A DNA stretch of 64,000 nucleotides from CAYXTC01 sp964479375 (GTDB lineage Bacteria; Patescibacteriota; Minisyncoccia; Minisyncoccales; GWA2-38-27). A program made the translations under genes and the position numbers. The notes below the pieces were generated by a model that was given only the letters and a program-made list of their open reading frames with translations, was not told the origin of the DNA and ran no database searches. Where the stretch lies: positions 1 to 64,000 of the forward strand of contig CAYZKD010000001.1 of NCBI GenBank assembly GCA_964479375.1, written 5' to 3'. Each line of letters begins with the position of its first letter. The first letter of the stretch is position 1. Below, in pieces: positions 1 through 8,453 of this stretch.

Positions 1-60
1 CTGGCAGTTCTATCAAAAAACAAACAAAGTGTTACCTATGTACCCGTCTCATGCAAGTTA

Positions 61-87
61 TTGACATTCATTTTTGATTCTGATAAT
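61..87 (+). promoter_or_regulatory. Candidate promoter of the str operon
   Basis: A perfect TTGACA at 61-66 is followed by GATAAT at 82-87 (15-base spacer) or the weaker TAATCT at 84-89 (17-base spacer). It lies about 40 bases before rpsL, the first gene of the rpsL-rpsG-fusA run. The promoter is inferred from the boxes only. Confidence 0.55.
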
Positions 88-129
88 CTATAAAACTATA
101 CAAGGGCGACAGCGCTGAACTATTTTGTT

Positions 130-543
130 ATGCCAACCATTAACCAATTACTAAGGAAAAAAAGAAAAAAGACCAAAGCCAAAGCAACGGCTCCGGCTTT
201 AAAATACGGTTTTAATACCTTAAAGAATAAGCCCAGCAAGTACAACTCTCCTTTTAAGAGGGGAGTTTGTGTTAAAGTATTCACTGTTACTCCCAAGAAA
301 CCGAACTCAGCATTGAGAAAGGTGGCCAGAGTAAGATTAAGCAACGGAACAGAGGCGACAGCCTATATCCCGGGAGAGGGACACAACCTTCAAGAGCACT
401 CTGTGGTTCTGTTGAGAGGAGGAAGGGTGAAAGATCTTCCCGGCGTCAGGTACCACGTGGTGAGGGGCGTTTTGGATACGGGAGGAGTAGAAGACAAAAA
501 ACAGTCAAGAAGCAAATACGGAGCCAAAAAAGCGAATAAATAA
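130..543 (+). CDS. rpsL: 30S ribosomal protein S12
   Basis: S12 sits at the decoding centre of the small subunit and monitors codon-anticodon pairing. The 137-residue product carries the family signatures TPKKPNSALRK, GEGHNLQEHS and RGGRVKDLPGVRYH. It is about 13 residues longer than the E. coli protein because of an insertion near residues 25-42 ahead of the RGVC segment. The start is the ATG of MPTINQLLRKKRKK, which matches the family N-terminus. No Shine-Dalgarno sequence precedes it. rpsG follows after 2 bases, as in the classical str operon. Identification is secure. Confidence 0.98.
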   Translation: MPTINQLLRKKRKKTKAKATAPALKYGFNTLKNKPSKYNSPFKRGVCVKVFTVTPKKPNSALRKVARVRLSNGTEATAYIPGEGHNLQEHSVVLLRGGRVKDLPGVRYHVVRGVLDTGGVEDKKQSRSKYGAKKANK

Positions 544-545
544 CT

Positions 546-1016
546 ATGCCCAGCTCCAAAGAGATTAAAAAACATCCCATAATTCCAGATCCTGTCTTCG
601 AAGACGAGACAGTAGCCAAGTTTATAAACTATATTTTGAGAAAAGGAAAGAAGACAACCGCCAGAAAGATTGTCTATAAATCCTTTGATATTATCAAAAA
701 AAAGACCAAGCAGGACCCTGTTGAAGTGTTCAAAAAGGCGATCGAAAACGTTACTCCTTCTTTGGAGGTAAAACCCAAGAGAGTGGGAGGGGCCACTTAT
801 CAGGTTCCTACAGAAGTAACGGGAAAGAGGGGATTGGCGCTTTCTCTCAGGTGGGTTATCCAGGGGGCTAAGACTAAAAAAGGAAAGTCTTTAGCCGATG
901 GTTTGGCCCAGGAGATTATGGATGCTGCCAAAAATGAAGGTGGGGCTATAAGAAAAAAACAAAACATGCATCGTATGGCAGAAGCCAACAGAGCGTTTGC
1001 CCACTTTGCCTGGTAA
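546..1016 (+). CDS. rpsG: 30S ribosomal protein S7
   Basis: S7 nucleates assembly of the 3' major domain of 16S rRNA and contacts E-site tRNA. The product has 156 residues, the normal bacterial length. It contains the central segment VGGATYQVPTEV and the basic C-terminal helix with HRMAEANRAFAHFAW. It lies 2 bases after rpsL and 10 bases before fusA. The gene begins with ATG and has no Shine-Dalgarno sequence, so translational coupling to rpsL is likely. Confidence 0.98.
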   Translation: MPSSKEIKKHPIIPDPVFEDETVAKFINYILRKGKKTTARKIVYKSFDIIKKKTKQDPVEVFKKAIENVTPSLEVKPKRVGGATYQVPTEVTGKRGLALSLRWVIQGAKTKKGKSLADGLAQEIMDAAKNEGGAIRKKQNMHRMAEANRAFAHFAW

Positions 1017-1026
1017 TTGAAACACT

Positions 1027-3132
1027 ATGCCGAGACAATATCCAATAGAAAGAGTCAGGGATATAGGAATTATCGCCCATATTGATGCCGGGAAGACAAC
1101 TGTTACCGAGCGGGTTCTTTTTTATACTGGGATTTCCCATAAAATAGGAGAGGTTCATGACGGAGCGGCTATTATGGACTGGATGGAGCAGGAAAAAGAA
1201 AGAGGCATTACCATAACTTCAGCCGCCACAACTTGTTTTTGGGTTCCCAGCGATCAGGAGAAAAAGAAAGAAAACGAATACAGAATAAATATTATAGATA
1301 CCCCCGGCCATATCGACTTTACGGTAGAAGTCCAGAGATCTTTAAGGGTTTTGGACGGAGCTGTGGTGGTTTTTGACGGAGTAGCCGGCGTTGAACCTCA
1401 GTCTGAGACCGTCTGGCATCAGGCAAACAAGTACCAGGTTCCCCGAATTTGCTATATCAACAAACTGGACAGAACAGGGGCTTCTTTTGAGAAAAGCTTT
1501 AATTCTATTTTAGAAAAACTTACTCCCAGCGCAGTTTCTCTTCAGATTCCCATTGGAGGAGAGTCAAAACACGAAGGCGTAGTGGATTTGATTAAAATGA
1601 AAGCCGTTAAATTTGAAGGAGACTTTGGCCAGATAATCAAAGAAGAAGAGATCCCGGACAATCTTAAAGAAAAAGCCCAGCAATGGAGAGATAAAATGAT
1701 AGAGAAGATTGTAGCAGAAGACGAATCTCTTTTGGAAAGATATCTTGGGGGAGAAGAAATCTCAGAAGAAGAAATAAAGAAAACCTTGAGACAGGCAACC
1801 ATCAGCTACAAACTGGTTCCTGTGCTTTGCGGGTCTGCTCTGAAGAACAAGGGAACTCAGCGTCTGCTAGATGCTGTAGTCGATTATCTTCCTTCGCCGC
1901 CTGAAAGGCCTCCGGTAGAAGGCATAAAACCCAAGACAGAAGGAGCAGATGTCAGAAAGGCAGAGGACGCAGAGCCCTTTTCTGCCTTGGTGTTTAAGAT
2001 AGCGGCAGATCCCTACGTAGGGACGCTAGCTTATTTTAGGGTATATTCTGGGACCCTGACCAAGGGATCTTACGCCTACAATCCTATTACCGGAGAGAAA
2101 GAGAGAATAGGAAGAATCATCAGGATGCATTCTGCAGAAAGAGAAGAAGTGGAAGAAGTTTACGCAGGAGATATTGCAGCCACCGTGGGTTTAAAGAACA
2201 CCAAGACGGGGGACACCCTTTGCGATGAGAAAAACCCCATTATTTTAGAGAAAATAGAGTTTCCAGAGCCCGTTATCTCCATCAGGGTAGAGCCTAAATC
2301 CAAAGAAGACCAGGAAAAAATGGCTGTTGCTCTTCAGAGGTTGGCCGAGGAAGACCCTACTTTCAGGGTTAGGGGAGATATTGAAACCGGAGAAACAATA
2401 ATTTCCGGCATGGGGGAGCTTCATCTCGACGTTATTATCGACAGAATGAAAAGAGAGTTTAGGGTGGAAGCCAACGTTGGCAGACCCCAGGTTGCCTACA
2501 GAGAAACTATTAAACAAGAAGCCGAAGCAGAAGGAAAATATATCAAACAGTCAGGCGGAAGAGGTCAATACGGCCATGTAGTATTGAAGATTATTCCCAA
2601 AGAGAGAGGGGAGGGATTTGAGTTTGAGAATCAGATTAAAGGAGGATCTATCCCCCAAGAGTTTATTCCCGCAGTGGAGAAAGGGATAAAAGAGGCCATG
2701 AACAACGGAGTGGTTGCAGGATACCCCATAATTGACTTTCAAAGCGTTCTTCTTGACGGGTCTTTTCACGAGGTTGACTCTTCAGAAAACGCTTTTAAGA
2801 TTGCTGGATCTATGGCTTTTCAAGCAGCGGCCAAAAAGGCAAATCCTGTGCTATTGGAGCCCGTTATGCAGTTGGAGGCAATAGCCCCTGCTGAGTTTTT
2901 TGGAGATATTGTAGGAGATCTTTCTTCCAGAAGAGGGAGAATAGAAGAGACTTCAGACAGATTGACCATGAAAGTGATTGACGCCAGAGTCCCCTTGTCT
3001 GAAATGTTTGGTTATGCTACGGTATTAAGGTCTTTGACTGAGGGCAGAGGCAACTTTACCATGCAATTCGACAAATATCAGGAAGTGCCGGGTAATATCA
3101 CCCAGGAAATAATCGAAGGCAAAAGGCGCTAA
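1027..3132 (+). CDS. fusA: Translation elongation factor G
   Basis: EF-G is the GTPase that drives ribosomal translocation and, with RRF (frr at 34637), ribosome recycling. At 701 residues it is full length. The P-loop AHIDAGKTT is at residues 17-25, the switch II DTPGH near 91-95 and NKLD near 144-147, followed by domains II to V. The C-terminal part keeps GGRGQYGHV and the FGYATVLRSLTEGRG segment. It is the third gene of the str operon. The 156-base gap to tuf has its own promoter-like sequence. Confidence 0.98.
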   Translation: MPRQYPIERVRDIGIIAHIDAGKTTVTERVLFYTGISHKIGEVHDGAAIMDWMEQEKERGITITSAATTCFWVPSDQEKKKENEYRINIIDTPGHIDFTVEVQRSLRVLDGAVVVFDGVAGVEPQSETVWHQANKYQVPRICYINKLDRTGASFEKSFNSILEKLTPSAVSLQIPIGGESKHEGVVDLIKMKAVKFEGDFGQIIKEEEIPDNLKEKAQQWRDKMIEKIVAEDESLLERYLGGEEISEEEIKKTLRQATISYKLVPVLCGSALKNKGTQRLLDAVVDYLPSPPERPPVEGIKPKTEGADVRKAEDAEPFSALVFKIAADPYVGTLAYFRVYSGTLTKGSYAYNPITGEKERIGRIIRMHSAEREEVEEVYAGDIAATVGLKNTKTGDTLCDEKNPIILEKIEFPEPVISIRVEPKSKEDQEKMAVALQRLAEEDPTFRVRGDIETGETIISGMGELHLDVIIDRMKREFRVEANVGRPQVAYRETIKQEAEAEGKYIKQSGGRGQYGHVVLKIIPKERGEGFEFENQIKGGSIPQEFIPAVEKGIKEAMNNGVVAGYPIIDFQSVLLDGSFHEVDSSENAFKIAGSMAFQAAAKKANPVLLEPVMQLEAIAPAEFFGDIVGDLSSRRGRIEETSDRLTMKVIDARVPLSEMFGYATVLRSLTEGRGNFTMQFDKYQEVPGNITQEIIEGKRR

Positions 3133-3136
3133 GCGC

Positions 3137-3165
3137 TTGACTAGTTTGTCTTTAAGTTATATAAA
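3137..3165 (+). promoter_or_regulatory. Candidate tuf promoter
   Basis: TTGACT at 3137-3142 and TATAAA at 3160-3165 are separated by exactly 17 bases. A second TTGACT occurs at 3188-3193 but lacks an equally good -10 box. The predicted leader of about 115 bases is the longest of any housekeeping gene in this window. Confidence 0.6.
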
Positions 3166-3251
3166 GGTTGTACGTCCCAAAAAAGGGTTGACTTCGTTTC
3201 AAAAATCCATTAAGGTAATAACATAAATAAACAAGTATAAGTCGTTAACTA

Positions 3252-3276
3252 AGCAGACGGTCGCTTGCTGTCTGCT
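3252..3276 (+). promoter_or_regulatory. Hairpin in the tuf leader
   Basis: AGCAGAC (3252-3258) and GTCTGCT (3270-3276) form a perfect 7-bp stem with an 11-base loop, ending 12 bases before the tuf ATG. There is no T-run, so it is not an intrinsic terminator. A role in mRNA stability or translation is possible but unproven. Confidence 0.45.
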
Positions 3277-3288
3277 GAATAAATAAAT

Positions 3289-4488
3289 ATGGCAGAAAAA
3301 GAGAAATTTGAAAGGGGGAAACCCCATATCAACATTGGAACCATTGGTCACGTAGACCACGGGAAAACAACATTAACAGCAGCCATCCTTCATGTTTTGC
3401 ATTTGAAAGGACTTGTTTCTGTTGAAAAACCCGTTGATCAGATTGATGCTGCTCCGGAAGAGAAGACAAGAGGGCTTACTATTGCTGTTTCTCATCTTGA
3501 GTATCAGACAGAGAATAGACATTACGCCCATATTGATTGCCCGGGGCATGCAGACTACATTAAAAACATGATTACAGGGGCCGCTCAGATGGATGGTGCC
3601 GTTTTAGTGGTATCAGCAGCCGACGGGCCTATGCCCCAAACCAGAGAGCATATTCTCTTGGCTCGTCAGGTAGGAATTCCTTCAATTGTTGTTTTTCTGA
3701 ATAAAACAGACCAGGTTGACGACAAAGAAATGATTGACTTGGTTGAATCTGAGGTGAGGGAGCTTCTGACTAAATACGAATTTCCCGGGAATGATGTTCC
3801 TATAATAAAAGGTTCTGCTTTGAAAGCCTTGGATGTCGGGTCTGCAGAAGACGAGGCTGCCCAGCCCATTATTGAATTGCTGAAAGCCTTGGATGAATAT
3901 ATCCCAGAGCCTAAGAGAGACGTAGATAAGCCTTTCTTAATGGCTATTGAAGATGTCTTTTCCATTGAGGGTCGGGGTACAGTGGCCACGGGCAGAATTG
4001 AAAGAGGAAAGACTCATCCCAATGACGAGGCAGAATTAGTTGGAATGAAAGACACCCAGAAAGTAGTAGTGGTGAGCGTGGAAATGTTTAACAAAATGCT
4101 TGATGAGGGCGTGGCAGGGGACAACGTAGGCATCCTGCTTCGCGGGCTAAAAAAAGAAGACGTTGAGAGGGGACAGGTTTTAGCAGCCCCGGGTTCTGTG
4201 ACTCCTCATACTGAATTTGAGGCCGAAGTGTATGTTCTCACTAAAGAAGAAGGGGGCCGCCATACACCTTTCTTTAACGGGTACAAGCCCCAGTTTTACA
4301 TCAGAACTACTGACGTGACAGGCAGCGTGACGCTTCCAGAGGGAACTGAAATGGTTATGCCGGGAGATACAGTCAAATTTACGGCCAAATTAATTGTTCC
4401 GGTAGCCCTTGAAGAGCAGCAGAGATTTGCTATTAGGGAGGGAGGAAAGACGGTTGCCTCCGGCGTAGTTACTAAGATAATGAAGTAA
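3289..4488 (+). CDS. tuf: Translation elongation factor Tu
   Basis: EF-Tu delivers aminoacyl-tRNA to the ribosomal A site as a GTP complex. The 399-residue product has the P-loop GHVDHGKT at residues 20-27, DCPGH near 83-87 and NKTD near 138-141, then the two beta-barrel domains (GRIERG and GGRHTPFFNGYKPQFY). The switch I motif reads RGLTI rather than the usual RGITI, a conservative change. It has its own promoter upstream and a strong hairpin immediately downstream. Confidence 0.98.
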   Translation: MAEKEKFERGKPHINIGTIGHVDHGKTTLTAAILHVLHLKGLVSVEKPVDQIDAAPEEKTRGLTIAVSHLEYQTENRHYAHIDCPGHADYIKNMITGAAQMDGAVLVVSAADGPMPQTREHILLARQVGIPSIVVFLNKTDQVDDKEMIDLVESEVRELLTKYEFPGNDVPIIKGSALKALDVGSAEDEAAQPIIELLKALDEYIPEPKRDVDKPFLMAIEDVFSIEGRGTVATGRIERGKTHPNDEAELVGMKDTQKVVVVSVEMFNKMLDEGVAGDNVGILLRGLKKEDVERGQVLAAPGSVTPHTEFEAEVYVLTKEEGGRHTPFFNGYKPQFYIRTTDVTGSVTLPEGTEMVMPGDTVKFTAKLIVPVALEEQQRFAIREGGKTVASGVVTKIMK

Positions 4489-4496
4489 AAAATGCG

Positions 4497-4530
4497 AGGC
4501 GCCAAACAGGATTCTGCTTGGCGCCTTGTT
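4497..4530 (+). terminator. Hairpin terminator after tuf
   Basis: AGGCGCCAA (4497-4505) pairs perfectly with TTGGCGCCT (4518-4526), giving a 9-bp GC-rich stem with a 12-base loop. Only a short T-rich tail (TTGTTT) follows, so termination may be partial and allow read-through into rpsJ, which starts 20 bases later. Confidence 0.6.
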
Positions 4531-4549
4531 TAATAGTCCGTTTTCTGAA

Positions 4550-4891
4550 ATGCCGACAAAACAGAAGAAAGCAACAGAAGAAAAAGTGAAGTCTCGACTT
4601 AGAATTAAGTTGAGATCTTACGACTATAAGGTCATTGATAACAGCGCGCGGCAGATTGTAGATACTGCCCAAAGACACGGCGTAGAAGTGGTGGGGCCTG
4701 TTCCTCTTCCTACAGAAACCCACAAGTACACCGTTAACAGATCTTCTTTTGTGCATAAAAAAAGCAAGGAGCAGTTTGAAATGAGAATCCATAAAAGATT
4801 AATTGATATTCTGAACCCAGACAACAATATTATAGATGCATTGATAAATCTAACCCTTCCTTCGGGTGTAGACATAGAGATCAAGACTTAG
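4550..4891 (+). CDS. rpsJ: 30S ribosomal protein S10
   Basis: S10 is a small-subunit head protein and, as NusE, a partner of NusB in antitermination. The product has about 113 residues if translation begins at the ATG at 4550 (MPTKQKKATEEK). An in-frame TTG at 4526 lies inside the terminator stem and is rejected as the start. Diagnostic segments are LRIKLRSYDYKVID, VVGPVPLPT and KSKEQFEMRIHKRLIDI. The C-terminus keeps the LPSGVDIEI tail. It heads the S10 operon but is separated from rplC by a 267-base spacer with a structured element. Confidence 0.97.
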   Translation: MPTKQKKATEEKVKSRLRIKLRSYDYKVIDNSARQIVDTAQRHGVEVVGPVPLPTETHKYTVNRSSFVHKKSKEQFEMRIHKRLIDILNPDNNIIDALINLTLPSGVDIEIKT

Positions 4892-4918
4892 CAATAATGA
4901 AAATATTATTTTTATTTA

Positions 4919-5093
4919 GAGCGCAGGGTTCGAACTGATCATCTCTCTGGCTTTCCCAAAGGCGTTAACATTTTACCTCATCTGCGCGAGTTTTCCTCGG
5001 GACGAGGCACCAAGGCATCGCCTCCTCAAAAGAACTCGCAAATCTGAAGCAAAATCTTAGCGCTCAGAGGATGGTAGTTCAAATCCTGCACTC
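4919..5093 (+). ncRNA. Unassigned rod-like structured RNA between rpsJ and rplC
   Basis: GAGCGCAGG (4919-4927) pairs with CCTGCACTC (5085-5093), and the pairing continues inward for about 28 base pairs with few mismatches (TTCGAACT with AGTTCAAA; CTCTCTG with CAGAG). Inside, GCGAGTT (around 4988) pairs with AACTCGC (around 5033), capped by GAGGC/GCCTC and CTCG/CGAG mini-hairpins. The result is a 175-base rod with a central internal loop, the size and outline of 6S RNA. The stem is followed by TTTT on the plus strand, which favours this strand, but the minus strand folds almost as well. No known family sequence motif was recognised. Confidence 0.5.
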
Positions 5094-5119
5094 TTTTCAT
5101 TATCCAAAATAGCCATGGA

Positions 5120-5144
5120 AAAAGGCCGGGCTATGCCCGGTTTT
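5120..5144 (+). terminator. Hairpin terminator before rplC
   Basis: CCGGGC (5126-5131) pairs with GCCCGG (5135-5140) around a TAT loop, preceded by A5 and followed by TTTT, so it could act on either strand. It would end the transcript carrying rpsJ and the structured RNA, 18 bases before rplC. Confidence 0.6.
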
Positions 5145-5158
5145 CAGTTATCAGTATT

Positions 5159-5767
5159 ATGAAATCGATTCTAGGTTTAAAATTAGGCATATCTCAAATG
5201 ACAGATGACAAGGGAAATATTGTTCCTGTTACCCTAGTAGAGGCTGGGCCCTGTTATGTTACTCAGATAAAGACGAAAGAAAGGGACGGCTATTTTGCAG
5301 TTCAAATGGGGTTTAAGGAAAAAAAGAGCAACAAGCCCATGAGAAATCATTTTCAAAAGTCAGGCAAAAGCCCCAGATTTGTAAAAGAATCCAGGGTTTC
5401 GGAAGACCAGGCCAAGGAGATGAAACCGGGAGACGAGGTGAATATTTCAGAGTTTGTCAAGGGCGACAAGGTGAAGGTAACAGGAATTTCCAAAGGAAAA
5501 GGATACGCAGGAGTAATAAAAAGATGGGGTTTTTCCCTGCAGCCTGCCACTCACGGAACCAAAGACACCTATCGGGCCCCCGGCTCCATAGGGTCTGCTT
5601 TTCCTCAGAGAGTAATAAAGGGAAGAAGAATGGCAGGAAGGCACGGTTCTGAGAAAAAAACAATAAAGAATTTAGAAATAATAGAGGTAGATCAAGACAA
5701 CAGCCTAATTGTTATTAAGGGAGCAGTTCCCGGAAGAAAAGGAACATTATTAGAGATAAAAGGATAG
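5159..5767 (+). CDS. rplC: 50S ribosomal protein L3
   Basis: L3 is an early-assembling large-subunit protein whose loop reaches the peptidyl-transferase centre. The product has 202 residues, typical for the family. Signatures are the N-terminal LGLKLGISQMTDD, the loop region KRWGFSLQPATHGT and GSIGSAFPQRVIKGRRMAGRHGSEK. It starts 15 bases after a hairpin terminator and begins the long run rplC to secY, in which most spacers are under 12 bases. Confidence 0.98.
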   Translation: MKSILGLKLGISQMTDDKGNIVPVTLVEAGPCYVTQIKTKERDGYFAVQMGFKEKKSNKPMRNHFQKSGKSPRFVKESRVSEDQAKEMKPGDEVNISEFVKGDKVKVTGISKGKGYAGVIKRWGFSLQPATHGTKDTYRAPGSIGSAFPQRVIKGRRMAGRHGSEKKTIKNLEIIEVDQDNSLIVIKGAVPGRKGTLLEIKG

Positions 5768-5772
5768 TTAGT

Positions 5773-6402
5773 ATGGAAGTTAAAGTTTACAACCAAGAAG
5801 GAAAAGAAATGGGAAAAGCAAATTTGGCTAAGGAAATTTTTGAGGTGTCCTTAAATTCGGACCTTCTTCACCAGGTGGTTGTTTTTCAAAGAGCAAACAG
5901 AAGGCAGAAATCGGCCAGAGCAAAAGGCAGGGCGGAAGTGAGGGGAGGAGGAAGAAAACCCTGGCGTCAAAAAGGGACGGGGAGAGCAAGACACGGATCT
6001 ATTCGTTCTCCTCTTTGGAAAGGAGGAGGCGTAACTTTCGGGCCTACGGAAGAGAGAAAAATTAAGAGAACAATTCCCAAGAAGATGAGAAGAAAGGCTC
6101 TTTTTATAGCCCTGTCCTCTAAGGCAAAAGACAAGGAAATAATAGTTTTAGACAAAATAGGAATGGAGAGAGGGAAAACCAAAGACTTTGTCGGGATTTT
6201 GAATAATCTGAAAATAGCCGATAATAGTTTGTTGCTGGTTACTCCGGAAAAAGAAGAAAAACTAATTAAGGCTTCTCGCAATATCCCGGGCAAGAAGACC
6301 GTTAGAGCAGAAGACCTGAATGCCTTGGACGTTTTAAGTTTTAAGAATATAATGATGCCCAAACAGTCATTAAAAGCCATTAAGGATAATTTTGTTAAAT
6401 AA
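5773..6402 (+). CDS. rplD: 50S ribosomal protein L4
   Basis: L4 lines the nascent-peptide exit tunnel and, in many bacteria, represses the S10 operon. The 209-residue product has the tunnel-loop motif GGGRKPWRQKGTGRARHGSIRSP split across residues about 59-80 and the FGP segment after it. Start is the ATG of MEVKVYNQEGKE. It follows rplC after 5 bases. No L4-binding leader could be recognised upstream of this operon. Confidence 0.97.
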   Translation: MEVKVYNQEGKEMGKANLAKEIFEVSLNSDLLHQVVVFQRANRRQKSARAKGRAEVRGGGRKPWRQKGTGRARHGSIRSPLWKGGGVTFGPTEERKIKRTIPKKMRRKALFIALSSKAKDKEIIVLDKIGMERGKTKDFVGILNNLKIADNSLLLVTPEKEEKLIKASRNIPGKKTVRAEDLNALDVLSFKNIMMPKQSLKAIKDNFVK

Positions 6403-6404
6403 CC

Positions 6405-6809
6405 ATGGCTTTTCTAGACGTTTTTAAAAAAAAGAAAGAGAAAGAGAAAAAGCCTGTTGAAAAGTCTTATCAGAAAAAGAAAGAGAAAGCCAAAATAGAG
6501 CCTGCAAGAGCCAAGAGGTCTCTGTCTGCCAGACAGGTCCGGATGATTAAGTTTCCCCACATAACAGAAAAAAGCAGTGAATTGGCAGAAGAGAACAAGT
6601 ACGTTTTCCGGGTGGAAGACTGGGCCAATAAAAGCGAGATAAAGAAGGCGATAGAAAGAATTTACGGAGTGGGCATTATCGGCGTGGCCGTGATTAATAT
6701 CCCTCCCAAAGAACGAAGATTGGGGAGGTATACGGGCTGGAAAAAGGGATTTAAAAAGGCGGTTGTTCAAGTTAAGAAAGGCCAGAAAATAGAAATAATG
6801 CCTCATTAA
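6405..6809 (+). CDS. rplW: 50S ribosomal protein L23
   Basis: L23 surrounds the tunnel exit and docks trigger factor and SRP. The conserved domain begins near residue 48 (IKFPHITEKSSELAEENKYVFRV) and includes the GxIGVAVIN-type strand and the loop RLGRYTGWKKGFKKAVV. The product has 134 residues because of a roughly 45-residue lysine-rich N-terminal extension not found in most bacteria. It lies 2 bases after rplD and 2 before rplB. Confidence 0.96.
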   Translation: MAFLDVFKKKKEKEKKPVEKSYQKKKEKAKIEPARAKRSLSARQVRMIKFPHITEKSSELAEENKYVFRVEDWANKSEIKKAIERIYGVGIIGVAVINIPPKERRLGRYTGWKKGFKKAVVQVKKGQKIEIMPH

Positions 6810-6811
6810 CG

Positions 6812-7597
6812 ATGGCAAAGCAGAAATTAGACAAAAAACAGCCAGAAAAGAGTTTGCTGGTTTCTCAAAAAAAGAACGCAGGAAGGAATAATGCAGGAAG
6901 AGTTACTGTCAGACACAGAGGAGGGGGCGCCAAGCGCCTTTACCGTAGGGTTGATTTTGGCCAAGAAAAACAAGGGCAAAAAGCAAAAGTTATAGCCTTG
7001 GAATATGATCCCAACAGAACCTCTTTTCTTATTTTGCTGCAGTACGAAGACGGGAGTAAAAGGTATAGAATAGCGCCCAGAGAGATTAGCAAGGGAGAGG
7101 AGGTGATTTGTCAGGAAAAGACGGAGATTAAACCGGGCAACAGAATGAAATTAAAAAATGCACCTGTAGGGACTTTAGTGTTTAACATTTCTTTGAGGCC
7201 CGAGGGCAAGGGAAAAATAATACGCTCTGCAGGAGGATCGGCCAAAGTATTGGCCCACGAAGGGAAATATACCGATTTAGTTATGCCTTCTACAGAAGCG
7301 AGAAAGATCTTATCCGAATGCTATGCTACAATAGGGACAGTTTCCAACCCTGAAAAAAGATACCAAAAGATAGGAAAGGCGGGAAGAGTAAGATTGAAAG
7401 GCAAGAGACCGACGGTTAGGGGGTCTGCTATGAGCCCTGTGGCCCATCCCCATGGCGGCGGAGAGGGAAAGGCCCCGATTGGCTTGAAATATCCAAAAAC
7501 TCCCTGGGGCAAGCCTGCTCGCGGAGTGCAGACAAGGAAGAAGAAATGGACAGATAAATTAATAATAAAAAGAAGAAAAAAGAAGAAAAATAGATAA
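6812..7597 (+). CDS. rplB: 50S ribosomal protein L2
   Basis: L2 supports 23S rRNA near the peptidyl-transferase centre and is needed for subunit joining. The 261-residue product is slightly shorter than the usual 270-275, mainly at the N-terminus. It keeps GRVTVRHRGGGAKRLYR near residue 30 and the catalytic-region segment RGSAMSPVAHPHGGGEGKAPIG with the conserved histidine. It is in the standard S10-operon position, 2 bases after rplW and before rpsS. Confidence 0.98.
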   Translation: MAKQKLDKKQPEKSLLVSQKKNAGRNNAGRVTVRHRGGGAKRLYRRVDFGQEKQGQKAKVIALEYDPNRTSFLILLQYEDGSKRYRIAPREISKGEEVICQEKTEIKPGNRMKLKNAPVGTLVFNISLRPEGKGKIIRSAGGSAKVLAHEGKYTDLVMPSTEARKILSECYATIGTVSNPEKRYQKIGKAGRVRLKGKRPTVRGSAMSPVAHPHGGGEGKAPIGLKYPKTPWGKPARGVQTRKKKWTDKLIIKRRKKKKNR

Positions 7598-7599
7598 AT

Positions 7600-7908
7600 A
7601 TGGCTAGATCGCTTAAAAAAGGCCCGTATATTGATGAGAATCTGATAAATAAGGTGAAGAATTCCAAGTTGGGCGATAAGATAAAGACTTGGTCCAGACA
7701 ATGTACCATAGTGCCGGAAATGGTGGGTTTTAATTTTGGCGTTTATAACGGCAAAGAATTTGTAGATGTGAGCGTAACAGAAGATATGGTCGGCCACAAA
7801 CTTGGGGAGTTTTCTCCCGCTACCAAATTCTCCAGGCACGGAGGCAGAATACAGAGAGAAATAGAGAAAAAGCCCGCCTCCGGCGGTCCGCCAGAAAAAT
7901 CTAAATAA
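7600..7908 (+). CDS. rpsS: 30S ribosomal protein S19
   Basis: S19 binds the head of the small subunit with S13 near the A site. The 102-residue product shows MARSLKKGPYID, the central TWSRQCTIVPEMVG and the GHKLGEFSPATKFSRHGG segment. It lies between rplB and rplV in conserved order, with 2 and 8 bases between genes. There is no Shine-Dalgarno sequence before the ATG. Confidence 0.97.
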   Translation: MARSLKKGPYIDENLINKVKNSKLGDKIKTWSRQCTIVPEMVGFNFGVYNGKEFVDVSVTEDMVGHKLGEFSPATKFSRHGGRIQREIEKKPASGGPPEKSK

Positions 7909-7916
7909 TTTGATTT

Positions 7917-8444
7917 ATGCAAGTTAATGCCCGCTTAAAACATCTTAGGGTGGCGCCCAGGAAAGTAAGGCTTGTTGCCGATGTGATCAGGAACAAAAAG
8001 GCAGAAGAAGCCCAGAACATTTTGAGTTTTACGGTCAGGAAAGCAGCAAAACCCATGCTTGATTTGGTTAATTCTGCCCTGGCTAACGCTCAGAACAATT
8101 TTCAACTTGACTCTAAAAATTTATACATTTCCAAGATAATGGTTGGCGAGGGGCCTAAACTGAAAAGATGGAAACCCCGGGCGAGGGGACAGGCGGGAGC
8201 AATCCAGAAAAAAACATCGCATATAACTTTGGTTTTAGATGAAGTCAGGGCTAAGTCCGAAAAGAAAAAAAGCAAGGAAAAGCCAGAAGTAGTAAAGAGG
8301 CCGGGGACAGATATTAAAGATGCTATAAAGGAGCCTCCGAAAGAGAAGAAAAAAAAGGAGTTCAAAAAGCAGGATAAAGGTTTTAAGAAACCCAAACAGG
8401 CTTCAGGAGCAGGCCCTAGAATTTTTAGGAGAAAATCTATATAA
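7917..8444 (+). CDS. rplV: 50S ribosomal protein L22 with long basic tail
   Basis: L22 lines the exit tunnel opposite L4. Residues 1-112 form the normal domain: RHLRVAPRKVRLVADVIR at the start and the hairpin motif GPKLKRWKPRARGQAG, then SHITLVLDE. Residues from about 113 to 175 are a lysine, glutamate and proline-rich tail with no family counterpart, so the protein is about 60 residues longer than E. coli L22. Such tails are seen in other Patescibacteria. It is located between rpsS and rpsC. Confidence 0.96.
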   Translation: MQVNARLKHLRVAPRKVRLVADVIRNKKAEEAQNILSFTVRKAAKPMLDLVNSALANAQNNFQLDSKNLYISKIMVGEGPKLKRWKPRARGQAGAIQKKTSHITLVLDEVRAKSEKKKSKEKPEVVKRPGTDIKDAIKEPPKEKKKKEFKKQDKGFKKPKQASGAGPRIFRRKSI

Positions 8445-8453
8445 TTAATATTT

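Noticed and set aside
4526..4549. TTG start for rpsJ giving eight extra residues
   Set aside because: It lies in the tuf terminator stem and the extra residues do not fit the S10 family; ATG at 4550 is better.
4990..5035. Similarity of the spacer to the start of 23S rRNA (ACCAAGGCATC)
   Set aside because: Only about 11 bases match, too short to mean an rRNA fragment.
4919..5093. tRNA or tmRNA in the rpsJ-rplC spacer, suggested by TTCGAAC and TTCAAAT
   Set aside because: The T-loop-like sequences are two arms of one long hairpin and no anticodon or D arm can be formed.
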